From the NCBI RefSeq assembly GCF_001577835.2, contig NC_029519.1, forward strand, positions 35,354,775-35,418,774: 64,000 nt of DNA, written 5' to 3'. The notes beneath the pieces were generated by a model, which was not told the DNA's origin, did not search any database, and saw nothing but the letters and a program-made list of their open reading frames with translations. The DNA comes from Coturnix japonica (lineage: Eukaryota > Chordata > Aves > Galliformes > Phasianidae). How positions within the stretch are numbered: position 1 is the stretch's first letter; every line of letters begins with the position of its first letter. This document shows, piece after piece, positions 38,460 to 51,700 of the stretch. The translations under genes were made by a program, and so were the position numbers.

Positions 38460-41400
38460 ACAGGCAGCAGATTTCATAGGGATTTGGTAATGCTCTATGT
38501 GCATCAGCTAATTCTTCCTATGCATTTGTGTTTGGTTTGTTTGTTTGTTTCCTAAGGGAAGTCACTTCAGCGGAATTAAGAACCTGAGGAGGCTAACTAA
38601 CAGTGGTTGGGTGTAGCCACATCTAGATGGCATCCTGTGCTCTAATAAACACCTTCCCAGATAGGATGTACTCAAATACTTTAGCTTCAATTTTATGCAA
38701 CTTTTCCCAACTTTTAAACTGTCGGAACTTCATTGCAGGTTTGGTTAGTTGATGCCTTAGGCAGCTACACCGAGTGTTTGAATTTCTTATGATAATGAGC
38801 AGTTAAAGCTAACTCGAGTGCCTCTATTTTTTAATTGATTTAGCAGTTGATTGTCTCACAAGATTTATGCTTCCCGTGTGCTCAGAAAATAATGCTGTCA
38901 GTTGATGCCTGCAGCTATATTATTTTTATTACAAACATCATGGATGAAACATCATTTTTTGTCAATTATGATTTTAGAGGATGAAACAGATTGTTCATAA
39001 AAGCAGAGAATATAAAATGCTATGTAAAGGTCACTCGATAGGTCAGAGCTGATGACCATCTAGTTATAAATGAACTACCAGAAGCTAGATAATATACCAA
39101 ATGAGAACATTTGATATACTAATTCTTTTCCATGTAGTAACATAATGCAAGCAAACTTGCAATACATCTTCTTTTCTACAGGAGTAAGATTGCTTCCTTT
39201 TCTGTTTCTGCCCTCATTTCATTTTCATAGCTTCATTCATTACGTACCTATTAAAAACATTATTGTATTTCTTCCAACATAGAGGAAAGACTTATAAAGA
39301 AAATTCTGGATGTCTTGAAAGCTTTGTAAAAGAAACAATTAAATGGAAGATTGTCCAGAAGAGGATCCCAAGAAACTATTCTTGTGTGCATTGGGCCCAT
39401 TTCTATTCATCATTGTACTCGCAAAGAGCGGGAATAATACCACTGATGCCAGTGGTGCTAACAGCAGATTACTCTATTTTGCATTTCTACCAAAAAAAAA
39501 GGTCATTAGTATTGCAAAACTGAGCATTCAGAAGTTAAAAACTGAAAATATTATGAAAAGAAGCATTAGCAGATTGCTCTAAGGAGGGAGAAGGAGAGTA
39601 ATTTGCATCTTAATATGTGGATAGAAAATCTGGAAATCTACCAAAGGTGAATATTTGAATGTCTTTGAGGAAAAATTCTGTATGAAAATATTAGATATGA
39701 AGCACAGATGTAAGATTCATCAGAGTGCTTGTCAGTGCCTTTATACTGCAGTCGCCCAGTGAGATGATGAGAATATCTGAGAGAGGTTCAGAGTTAAGCA
39801 AGAGTAGCCATAGGCTGATTCAAGAGAAGGATAGAAGAAAACCACTAAGATTCTCCATACTAACATAGAAAATGTATGAAAAGCACCACAGAGCAGGCCA
39901 TCAGAGATTAGTTCATCCCCTTGCTGCGAGAGGGACTCAGATGGGACAGCAGGAAGGTTCATTTCGTTCTCAATATCAACAGCTCAGAAGCCTGTGAGAA
40001 GGGATCTCCCACAGTCACTGCTTTCAGTACTATTTTTTCCATGTGCATCTGACATCAGTAGGAAGTCAACTGTGTTGATCTGGATAGCAAAGCTTATAAC
40101 TCACTGTGAAAAAAAGTGACCTGTTCTATTTTACTCTATTCTTTATGCTGCACTTAATATATTAATATTTTAATCTTCCAAAAATGAGGTAAGCACGATG
40201 TCTGTGATTGTTTAACAATTTAAAATTTGCCCATTTAACCTGTGTGTCTGGCCTTAAGAATACTGTGGAAGCATACAGTCAGCTTTTGGTCTTGCTTTGT
40301 TGAGAAGTGGCCTGTATTATGGTTTAGCTGGTCTTGCATATGAAAGTGGTGATTCCGTGTGATAGTCTTTTCTTTCTGTCGGAACTGATTTGTTATTTTC
40401 TTCTGTCCGTACACTCAGACCTTCCAGAACTTTTTAATATGAATATATGTTCTCCTGATGAATATAACAAAGAAGCAACTCAGTCCAAATATAACCTAAT
40501 TTTCCTCATATTCTAGCTTTTCAGTTAGCTTGACTCAAGGCTGCAAAATGCTGAGATCTCAGATCTATGAAAAAGTATTATAGAGAGTGGAGAATAAGCT
40601 TTCTGTGTCCAGAACCAACTCTGGAAATCTCAAAAGATAACAGGTTAGACCTTCTGGGCAGCTGCAGGTTTCACACATCTTTTCTGTAACACAGGTGAAA
40701 AAGAAGTTATTGTCTTCTGCATCTCAACAATGATAACTGCCTGAGAGCAAACATTTGTCTCAGATGCTAGGATGCAAGAACATTAGTGAGAATCTACAAA
40801 CAGTTTCCAATTACTGACTGAATTGGCCACTCATAATTTTGTATTGTCAGTCATTGTAGACTTACTGCCTCTGTGAGCTCTTCAAGTATCACTTGCCCAT
40901 TTGCATCAGCTTCAGCCCATGTTTGTGAGTTACTGCTGTCAGAAGAATAAGCCATCTTGATACGAGTGAATGTGGTCAGATGTTCTGAAGTGCAGCTTGC
41001 ATTTGTTGTCTTAATATTGTCCAGCTGATTCTCCTAAAGGCTGCATTTGGAAACTGAAAAGGCAGATGACTATGTAAATCAAGGATCTGATGGCCACAGA
41101 ACTGCTTCTAATCACTTGTTTTGAGTTTTCACCTTCTGGGGAGGCTCTAACCTAAAAGCTTAAATACAAGGATAAATGAAGCAGTGATAAATTTAACATA
41201 CACTGTGTTAGTTAGAGAGCATAGCAATGCAGAACATCACTTGGTGATCTAATACACACACTTTACAAATGTGGTGCCCTAAGTCCCTCTTTGTTCCCAG
41301 AAGTATCACATCAGTCTTCCAACAAGTGCTGTCCTATACTTGTATACCTCCCAATTTACTGAGAACATCAGGAAGAGAAAATTTTGTTTTGCTATTCTGC

Positions 41401-41789
41401 CCGTCACTAATGTGTCTGCTGGCTTAGTTACCAGTTCATTGCACAAAGGCAGCTAACAAGTAAACTTGAGCTGTTAATCTTCATCTTCCCGGGACATATT
41501 CTAATTAATATTCTGGTTTTCAAGTCTTTTCACACTTATTTGTACTGTGAGACTGGATTTAGCCTTAATCTTCTGTATAGAATTTTTGTCCTTTCTAGCT
41601 ACTGCCAGGTATTGAATGGTTAATGGTATTTATGCAGCATTCTACATTCTTACCAAACAATTTGAACATAATTTAATGTGTAATTTATCTAATTACCTGA
41701 TGTTTACAACTTTGTACCTAACGTTGCCAGATCTTTGACAGGTTCAGTACAGCCCATAATTCTAGGAATAACCTCTATTATTTTCTTAA
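38460..41789. other. Intergenic stretch, no gene seen
   Basis: AT-rich DNA. 38,790-38,990 is dense in homeodomain and MEIS-like cores (see findings). A 79-codon ATG-started frame at 39,343-39,582 encodes one hydrophobic segment but has no supporting context. Confidence 0.55.
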
Positions 41790-42254
41790 CTTCCTTATTC
41801 TTACTTTCATACATTTCACATTTATCATGCCTAAGACATATATGTATTCATTCTTTTTCCCATTCAGTTTGAACTGTATTTTCTTCCTTTCTGTTCATGG
41901 CCAGCTGGTCCTTGCATTTCTGACACATCAAATTGTACACCTTGCAGCTCTGTCAGTTTTCCCATTCATTAAAATGACAAAGATGAGGACTTAACACTAA
42001 GCTCTGTGATGCTGCATTTGTCATCTTCCTTTTGCATTTATAACCATCCCTTGACTTTGAAAGCAAGCCAGTTTGTTATCTAGTTGAGTATTATTTCTTT
42101 ACTTTCTTGCCCTATTCATTAATAGTGTACTTGGTACCATATTAAAAGTTGTCAGGGAATACAAGGGAATAATATATACTTCTTCACCCTGGCCTGCTCT
42201 TACAGTGATTTTCTCAAAGATATTGTGCAGGTTAGTTATGCATTATTTCCATTT
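41790..42254 (-). repeat. Ancient CR1-clade LINE fragment (reverse transcriptase region)
   Basis: Read on the minus strand, 42,100-42,250 gives CITNLHNIFEKITV followed by a G-x-x-V-x-x-I segment and FNMVPSTLLMNR. This aligns to the CLTNLxxFxEKVT...VDxVYLDFxKAFDxVPH block of CR1/L3-type reverse transcriptases. The key YLDF/AF motif has decayed. Further downstream in the element the similarity is only patchy at the nucleotide level. It is very old and inert. The left limit is approximate; the right limit abuts a younger CR1. Confidence 0.65.
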
Positions 42255-42350
42255 TCATAGAATCGTAGGATGGTTTGGATTGGAAGGAACCTTAAATCTC
42301 ATCTAGTTCCAACACCCCTGCTGTGGGCAGGGACACCTTCCACTAGACAA
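42255..42350 (-). repeat. CR1 LINE, 3' end, reverse orientation
   Basis: TCATAGAATCGTAGGATGGT, then TTGGATTGGAAGGAACCTTA and the CATCTAGTTCCAAC...GGGCAGGGACACCTTCCACT block. This is the reverse complement of an avian CR1 3' end. Low divergence, 5'-truncated to about 96 bases. It lies directly against the ancient LINE fragment and may have inserted into it. Confidence 0.95.
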
Positions 42351-45049
42351 GGTTTTGGTAATCTTTACACTGAAATAATAAAGCTTCTATTTACATGGAG
42401 AGTCTGGGCAGTTTACCAGTGTAGAAATATTTGTCTTGTATTTTTAGATACCTGCTATAACTGAATAAGCATTGTTTAATATTTGCTGAGAAATATAACA
42501 TAAAGCAATGTATTTGGCATGGTACCCAGTACAAAAAAAAAAAAAAGATTTCACATAACAGAAAGGAACTACATTCTAACAGAGAACAAAGCAGAGTCCA
42601 TCAAGACATAGTTTTTAAACGTAAGAAACATGCATTTCACATTCAAAAATCTGCCAGTGAAATTTTATATCAGTTATAGTTTCATAAAGTACCCTGGGGT
42701 GTGACTCTGTAGCAGTGTGAAGACAACACAGGAAATACGAGCCTGCAAAAATGTCACAAACTCATTAAATCCAAAAAGTACCCATTACATTTGATGGAGA
42801 AAGAATTCCTGTTCCAACTTATTAGGCTGTTACATATTTAGAAGTGGAATTCCTTTAAAACTCTTCGCCATTAAAAGCCCAGTGACTTCAACAGGGATTC
42901 ATGGTGAAAAGAGGTCTGGTTGGAGGCATTTGCCATATGCTATTCTCCTCATTTCACTGAAAGTTCTGTGAACAAGTTAAGGACCATTATAGACTTCTCA
43001 TAGCAACACTTTTTCCTTACATACCTCATATTTCATTTTTTTGTGCTTCATTAATTGGTACAGAGTTTAAATAACAATAAAGAAACAGAAAAATGAGAGC
43101 ATCTTCCCTTTTGACTGCATGAAGTCAGAGCATGGCCTGTTCTTGTGAGTCACCATATAGAGGGGATATGACCGTGTTCTGTGTGCATTGTGTGGTGCCA
43201 TAAACTTGATCCCTATGACCAACTTCACAAATGGGTGGTTAAGCTGTAGGCTAGGAGTTAGGTTCTCTAGCCATTTATGTGACTTAATGCTTTTTCCACA
43301 TTGGCTGACATGTCCTACCATTGCTTTGTGGGGTTTTCTGGCCCTGGAATGACAATGACAATTTTTCTCTTAAACCATTCAAGCCCAAAGCTTCTTGTAC
43401 CACAGTAGGTGTCATTGTAATTATGAGGCCAAACAGTAAAGAGACAGAGCTGGCATTTCTCTCTACATAATCTTGGACTGGTGGACATATTGGCATACTC
43501 TTTCAAACTCTTAAAAGATTAGATATAATTTGTTCTAGAGACTTCACTGGTTTCTGGAACTTAAGCCATTCTTCACAGTAAATCTTTGACACTCTAACGA
43601 TTAATTCTATTCCATTACCAGCACACAGTAATCTCATTATTGACTCTCATTTCCAAGTAATTTATAAATATACCGAGGAGCATGTCTCAGACAGTCAACT
43701 TTGAATCTTCACTTGTAATGTCCCCGCTATGAAAACTCACCATTTACCCTCATGCTCTTTTTTTTTTTTTATCTTTTAACTATTTATCCATGCTAATAGT
43801 TTCCATTCTATGCCCTCCCTGTTTAGCTAGGTTCAGAATCCCCTAACCTAATGTTGTCCCTGTGGAGCTTCTTAAGGCCTGCCCTCCACTCCCATAGAGT
43901 CCTACTCCCCTATCAGCGTTTTATTTAAACAAACCTTAATTGTAGCCCAGCCAGATCTCAAGTTCAAGTGAATCAAAAAGACAAAAGAAAATACTGTTAT
44001 GAAATTTAGCTGTGGTAAATCCTTTCTACTTTCTAAACATTTTCTTCTACACCGAATTAAGGAAGGACTCTCTTTTGAGCTGCGTTTCCTGAACTTTGTT
44101 GAGGGCTAACACTAAGCTTAGCCTGAACTTCATGGCATGCGTAAGACCCATCAAGTAGTATTCTTTCTCAGAAACCCCATACACCTCCTCTGTACTTTCT
44201 TGGAGTCCCTTTTCTACCATTGATTTCATCACCCCCTCTAAGCATTCTGGTTTAGCAAACCTTAATTCCAGTCTATAGGACTAGCCATAGCATCAGGCTG
44301 GATTTGTATTACATTAAATCTTGTATGGGCAGAAGGGATTGTGCCTTAAAGGAGGAGATAAGAATGAACTGTTAGTCCCATTAATGTTTTAATAATCTAT
44401 TGTTACAAATCATCCCATTAACACAGGAAGAAAACTTTAACAAAACAGTTAAAATCATTGTATATAAACTGGTTAGTATCTGCTCGGTTTCTTTGGAGCT
44501 CTGCTCACTTTCTGGATGTCCTAAAGGGCCCTAGGGTCAACAATTTCTGTGTTCCTTAAAAAGACTGCATCAGAAGTGGGGCTGTTAGGAGTCACTGTCC
44601 TTCCATGTCTCTGCTGGGAGGAGTTTCATCTTCATAGCTGACGTTTCTTTCCCCTCTCTTCAGGGGTCTGCTTGCATTTTCTCACTACAGTCTACAATCT
44701 TCTCATTGCTGAAATCCAAAATTTGCTCCACAGCTTCCTTCAAACCTTTGCCTGAGGGCTATTGTTAGAGCAGGGTTGTTAGGTTTGTGCAGTATGAAAA
44801 TATCCACAGCCAAGCTCAATCCAGTTAGCCAACAGCCACTTGATCACTAGACAATAGTCATATACTGAAAAAAAAGTCCAGATCAGCTCCAGTCAGGACC
44901 AGAGTGGGCAAATCCTGGGCCTCTGCACTGTCAGGTCCCTGTGGGGTCTCTGGCCGTTTACTGGTATTGGCAAAACTGTATTTACTGGGTTACACCTGAA
45001 TGCACTGAAATGCTTTTAGCAGAATTGGAAGTTGGTGCTTTTCTCTGGA
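42351..45049. other. Intergenic stretch, no gene seen
   Basis: AT-rich sequence between two fragments of an ancient CR1-clade LINE in the same orientation. I could not recognise LINE sequence here, nor any gene. It could be later-inserted or decayed material. Confidence 0.5.
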
Positions 45050-45730
45050 GAATTCAAACCTTTTCCAAATAAAATAGATCTATCCAGGTGTCCCCTAATT
45101 CTGTTCCTTATCATTTTTTCTAGTTATTTGCCCAGTACACATGTCGGGCTTACACTGCTACCATTCCCCACATTTTCTCTGGAACCTTTTTAAAGAATTG
45201 ATGTCTCATCGGCTTCCTTCCAGAAGCCAGGCAATTTAAAGCAATAGGTTACCCCCTGCTGTGAGTAATTCAGCTCTTTCGTCCTTGAGTTCCTTTAGAA
45301 ATTTGGAGCGAATGCAATACAATCCTGGTGATTTTCACCTTATCTATTTATTCCATAATCTCTTCTACAGTAATTCCAATTTCAGACTGATCTTCTGATG
45401 GGTCCCCTGCCAGGAAGGGTTCTGGTTTCAGAAACTTCCCAGTTCTTTCCACAATGAACACCAATGCAGAGAGTTCACTTAGCATCTCTGCAATGACCCT
45501 TGTCTTCTCTGGGTACTCTTTTATGCCCTGAAAACTAGCTAGTCCTACAGATTTTGGCAAGTTTCCTGCTTCTGATGTATTTTGTGGGAAAGGATTATTA
45601 GTTTTGATTCCTTTGTTAGTTATTCTTCAGATGCTTCTTGGTCTACCTTGTTATGTTTTCACATTTAACCTGACAGACTTTGTAACTCTTTCTTGTTCTG
45701 TCCCTTGAAAACGACTTCAGCATTTTCAAA
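45050..45730 (-). repeat. Ancient CR1-clade LINE fragment (ORF2, linker and start of reverse transcriptase)
   Basis: On the minus strand 45,348-45,560 reads IAEMLSELSALVFIVE, then PEPFLAGDPSED and IGITVEEIME. This corresponds to the EMLNEFFASVFTVE...GDPSED linker that precedes the RT domain in CR1/L3-like LINEs. Lower coordinates continue with decayed KKVQRKCGE-like sequence. There the DNA AAAAAGGTTCCAGAGAAAAT, AAGCCCGACATGTGTACTGG and TAAGGAACAGAATTAGGGGA match the KKGSRxxPGNYRPVSLTS / GKxLExxIxNRI block. Stops and frameshifts are frequent, so it is long dead. It could be the 5' part of the same insertion as 41,790-42,254. Confidence 0.8.
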
Positions 45731-45732
45731 GG

Positions 45733-45751
45733 TATATATATATATATATAT
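45733..45751. repeat. (TA)n microsatellite
   Basis: About nine TA units followed by a T-run, at the edge of the ancient LINE fragment. Confidence 0.9.
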
Positions 45752-48700
45752 TTTTTTCTTCTAACAACTTCACTGCTGATTAGTCACATGAGCTCCCTTT
45801 GGCCCCTTCTGAAGTCTCCAGAGAAAGTATGTATTTCTAATACAAATCCTTAGGTAGGTTCCCTGTAAGGAGTTGAGACTGAGCTGCCCTTAGCTTAACG
45901 ACCTCACTCTTACTTTGTCACTTTCTTTTGAATTAAAATAAAACAGTAGGGAGACATGATGTGCCCAGGAGTAAGCTCCTCACTGTTCCCTGACTGCAAG
46001 CTTGTCTAGATGTTGCTGGAGGAGTTTGCTGGCAGGATTCCCTTCCTCAGAGCTGTGTCTGCAGGGAACAGGAATGAAACTGGGGACATATGTGTACGTG
46101 CTGTTCTAGGACTCTCTGGGCTCTTACCTGCCTTTGCTTTGCCCCCTTTACGCTTATTTATGGTCCATCCAGCTGCCTTGTACTTCTGTCTCATACCAAT
46201 TGAACTTCTTCCAAACAGTTGTCTTATTTGCATTTTTGTGGCATGCTTACTGCCATTTTGGGACCATGGCAGTGGGGAGTAGCTCAGCTTGTCTGGCATC
46301 GTGTCTAGAATAACAGCGGGGTGATGATTTGCTCAGTAAGGCTCTAGGTAGACTTACATTCCTCTGCATTCCCTGCTAAACTAACAAGTGGAACACTTCA
46401 CAGTGCCTGTTCACTCACCCAGCTATTTCACAAGACTTGTGCACATAGGATCAGCAGAAGCAAAGGGAACAGCTCGGTTCTAAGGCCTTGTTGCAGTAGT
46501 AGATTTTGACAATTCTGGTGAATTATAATGAGATTGTGCAGAGGGAAGATAAAGGGCTCTCCTCTCATCCACAGTGGAACCATGAATACCTCAGGTAACT
46601 CAGCCTCCCATCGGGTAATTGGGAAAGCCTGTTGTACAGGGTGATGGCCTGCTCCTCTCAGGTGTACTGTGCCTTTCAATACAATGGAACTGTATCATGT
46701 TGGAGGACAAAGTTGAAATGTAACTTAAAAATCAATGGCGCTGAAAAATTATGAAGTGTAAAAATAAGAGTAGACTGTGTGATTCTTCTCACATTCTTTC
46801 CACGCTGGTTCTTTAGGCTTCTGAGTATCTTTACTACTCATGTACCTCTGCAACCTCATTCAGAAATCTTTCAAAGAAGAGCTGAGAGCAAGCTGCGATC
46901 CAGAAGTTACAACTTTTATTCCATGCCATGGCACTTTCTCAATGATGGCAACCAGTGAGGAAATTGAACGTTTAAGTCCTGCCTACCACTTTAATTTAAA
47001 AAAAAAATATATAGTCAAATGTGAAAATAAACATGTAGGATTAAGCCACTCTGACATATTCTAAATTTGGGATCAAAGAGATAAACTTGTCACAGCATGC
47101 TCTCGCAGAAGTTAGGGAGATAAGATTCTTGAGGCTTTGATCAGCTTTGGCTGATCCTGAGCTGTCATTCAGTGGTTTATATCCCTGGAATATATATAGT
47201 CATGGTTACAGTGTGTTCCTCCTCTAATATGCATGGATCTCTGCTCTGTAGAAAATGAAAGTTCTGAAGCTTTTTTATAAGATAACAAATCAAGATTAAA
47301 TTCTTGCATAGCTTAAATATTCGGCTCTTCATTTATTTGCTCTCTAGCGGTGAGGCACCACAATTATGGTGGCTTACTCCTTTATCAGTGCACTCGCTAT
47401 ATCCCATTTCCAGCACATCCATTTTGAGCTATAGCACATCTTACTTATTTTTGTTCTGTGCATTAGTGTTTGCCAGCAGGTGGTCATGAGTACAACAGAA
47501 TTTCTGTGCAAGCAGTTGGTATTACTGACAGGGTTTCCTTGGCCCTACTGCTGCTGAATTATCAGGAGAATAGAGCGGAAAAACATTTTTAGAAAGCTGT
47601 GTTGGATGCCAAGTGGAAATAGAAGACTGCTTCCATGAGGAAACCTACTTTACTAGCTACCTGATACACTATGACTAGCTAAATATAAATAGCTGTATTA
47701 ATATTCCTTATGGCTTCAGGCTCTGGAAGTAAAAGCACTAGCTCTTATGGACCATAGAAGTTCTTGTATAATCTGCAGCTCATTTCAGCAGCCGTCATCT
47801 TTCATTTGTCAGCTCAAAAAGATAGACAAACTCAATATAATGTCTGTTATTGACTGCAAAAGCTGCTATTTTTCTGGTAATTATCTTGGTTTGTGCCACA
47901 AGTCTGAATTTAAATGCATAATTCAGATTCTTTTGAAGTTATATGAGTCTTAGCCATTTCATTCCTCTGAATTATGCTTGACGAATTTAGGTCCTATTTA
48001 ACATTTCTAATTATTATTATTTTTCTTTTTTAATTCAAGGAAATTGCCAAGCTATTCTATAAATATTATATATATATAAATAATTTTACAGTAAGAATTT
48101 ACTCAACATATTTTCATCCTCACCTATGTAGAAATTACAAGTCAGCTCCATTCCCTGTTAGATTATTTCTTCATTTGCCTTCTGATTTGAGGGACTTTCA
48201 GATTCAGTCTGTTTGTTTTTTCAATTCACTTTTTAACTACAAAGTGAAGAAAGGACACTTTTCTATGAATGGCAGCTACAGTTCCCATTTCACACTGGCA
48301 TTTACTGGCTCAGCCTCTCAGTAAAATACAAAATATCATAAGATCAGAAATAAGAATAATCAGAAATGATAATTATGAAAACATCATAGAAAGAAGAGCT
48401 TTGATAACTAATACTGTAATCAGCAACTGAGAAAACAATGGAAATTAATGAATGTTGATAAATTGCCCTTTAAATATATATCTGGAGGAGTTGCACTTCT
48501 TTGTACAGCTGTTTTCTTGTTAAAAAGAAAAGAAAGAAGGAAGAAGATTGTCTAAATTTGGATACAGAATAATATGATTAATTCAAGGAATGCCCCCTTT
48601 TTTTGTTTTCTCTCTCTTTTTTTAAAATGAAGCTGTATGAAGACCAGAAATGTAGCCATTTCAATGCTGCAAACAGCAGCCAGCCCGTGAGGTGAACCGC

Positions 48701-51700
48701 GTGGTGGATAAGAACTGAATTTTAAAGTGATCTTGAATTTGAAATGTAAGTTCGAAAGATGTAGAAGTGTTCAAACATTCCTGCAAATAAGTGAGGTAGA
48801 CGTGATGAAAAATGAAGGGATGATCAGCGTAGACTAGGACAAAGCACAAGACTTTGTAAAAATCTGTGGGTGTTATTATACAGTACGTCATATATATATG
48901 TGTGTTACTACATAATATATAGTATAAATAATATGTATTGGTCTATTAGAAGTTAGTTATATCATTTTTTATATATTAAAACACGTTTAAAAGAGACTCT
49001 TAAGACAGTGCTTACTTTGCATTTGAATCTGGCATATGACTGTAATTGTAAATGCTTAGGTATCAATGAAGTTTTATTCTCTCGGCTAATAAAAGGTTAA
49101 GCAATGTAAAGGGAAATGGGGTCAGAGTTCCTGACAATTTTTCGCAGCTGATTTCTGCAAATGAGTCACTGAGGAATTTACCCTGGAAGCATAGGAAATG
49201 CCACAGACTATACAAATCTAAGACCCCGGCATTGTACCGCCTGCCCGCTGAAGTGAACATAACCACCGTATGGGATGCATTAAGGAAATAAAACATCTGC
49301 GGGTGTAGTTTCTTCCCATGCTCTAGGCATTTTAAGTGTGTTTTATGTGTTGAATCATGAGCGTTTATAGCCCTCGTACATTTTAATACTATCTAACATG
49401 TTTCAATACTATCAAACCCTTGCTTTTTTAAAATTCATATAAGACCGTAGTCTAGTCTTTCTTTAAGTCATGTTTAGCTCTTGTTTCAAACCCATCTTTC
49501 AGAAACAAGTGTAGGTTAATTATATATCAAGACATAAATTTTTTTTAATTGTTATTATTGGTCAATTTCTCCTCTGTCATCTATAAGGAAAGAAAAGTCA
49601 GTAAAGACAAGAATTTTACCTGCTGACATATATATGCTTTCAGTGCGAGTATAGCAGTGTGTCTTCATTCTCCCCTAACATGGAAGCATCTGATTGCCTT
49701 TGCTGCCTTCCATTGCACTGTTTCCCTTTCTGCTGCATCCTTTCAAATTCTGATAACAAGAATACCAAATACATTATGTAAGAGTTGCTGATGGAAAGAT
49801 CTCATCTTACAGTGTTTCAGGATAACACAGAAAACACTAGAATATGGTTTGTTTTTATTCTGAATGATGATGTTGGGAGAATATGAATTTCACCTTATGT
49901 TTTGGCCAACAGATGTAATTCCTCGGATTCTTCTCACGACTGGGTTAATGTACAGTTGTCCACTAGAGAGCAGGCTGAGACCAACAAACCCATTCCGTTC
50001 CTGTCATAAACCGACTTTGAACCCAGGTGTCTTAATGTAAATCGTTAGTACATTAAAGCACTGCACCTTCTAGCTTCAGCTGTGCGTATATGTACTGCTA
50101 TCAAACTTGATGGATATCGCTTGTGAAGCTTAGTGACCTAAGGTGGTGATAATAAAGTATTCTGGAACCTGGATAACATTTTATTCTGTCACTATGGTTT
50201 TCTTGCTCTGGTGACATCAACTAATTTGTACTGCTTTACAGGGAATTTCTGTGCCCGGCTTTTTAGCCAGAGTCTTGGTTTCTTTACGCTGCTTTTACTC
50301 TTTTCTGTCAGACTGCATTTCTTGCAGAAAGAAAATATTGCTCGATATTGATTCCATTGTGCCAGCTAATTTCAGGCTCTTGTCCTGCAGATCATCTGAA
50401 GAGCTGTTCAAAATCTTGAAGGATTTTCTAATGCAAAATCCACAAATAAAAAAACCCACACAATACTGCCCTTCAGTTATCTAATCCTTTAAAAAACTGT
50501 TGGAAGTCAAATTATCAGGCTTTTTGCAAAGCATACATGAACGAGTAAACGATTTTCAAAAAGCTCCTAAAATTCTTGGATTTTTTGGCCTATATTTTTT
50601 TTTTGTGGGTGTAAAATATTCATATTTTGTGGAAACAGGGCAGATACACCAGTGGAGAGATTCAGAGTTCTTCTTGATACTGTCCCTATAGAACTCAATG
50701 GAATTTTGTAGAAGTAATAAGAAATCTCTTAGTTTACTTTCCTGTAAATGAAGAATATCACATTTCAATCCCTTTGCTTCCTCTGTTTTGAGAAAACAAG
50801 GTACATCTGTTATTTTAATTTCTTTTTCTCCCCAGGCTGCTGTGAAGGCTGGCCTCAAAAGACAATTATTCTTCAGTACTTTGAGCCCTAGGTATTCTGA
50901 AAAATAAGAAATGAAAATATCTAACTAATGCCTTTCTTCCCTTTACACAAGCTATAGCCCGTCCACCTTTGAATTCAGTAATGATTCCTTCTTCAGTGAT
51001 CCCATCCTGCTCTTTGCCTGCTTCACCTAACCATCTGTTTTTAAATAGCACAAAGCTGCTTTGGCTCCATGCTAGAATTCCTCCTTTGCCATATACTGTT
51101 CTTGCCATGTGAGTCAATGCCTTCCTAATGTGGATATGGTTTTATTTATATTGATTTTAAAGGTAAAATATTTTTTCAAAAACATTTGAGTGCAACCTGA
51201 AGGATAAAAGATTGTGTCAGTAGAGGCAAATACCTGCATTGGGTTATTTCAGCATGAACAAATCAAGTTTGTCTGATACAGACACCTAAAAGCAGAATCT
51301 CATAATAGTAAAATGCCAGAAAATCTTAAGAAGGAATCACACTGCCAACCCTGCTTATAAAATAAATTAAGTTTACTAATGATTATATTTCCCCTTGTAC
51401 CTATACAGATTGCTCAGAGTTCCTGTTCTTCGGAGCTGAGATGTCAAACACATTTCCTGACAGCTCCAGCTCACTGTTCATTATTAATAAGTTAAAACAG
51501 TGTGGCTGTTAGCTGTTCTGTAATTTGTCCAATGAGCTTAGGAAACAGCCGCAGCTTGAGGAGGAAGAGCTGAAAAGAACTCACGTATAATGTGATAGTG
51601 GCACCTGAGCTCCCTCTGCCCTGTTGCCAAGCTAATGGCTGTCACAAAATGAAGGTGCTCTGCCTTCTGCTTTGTGGCTCGCTTTGCTGCTGTGTCCTAG

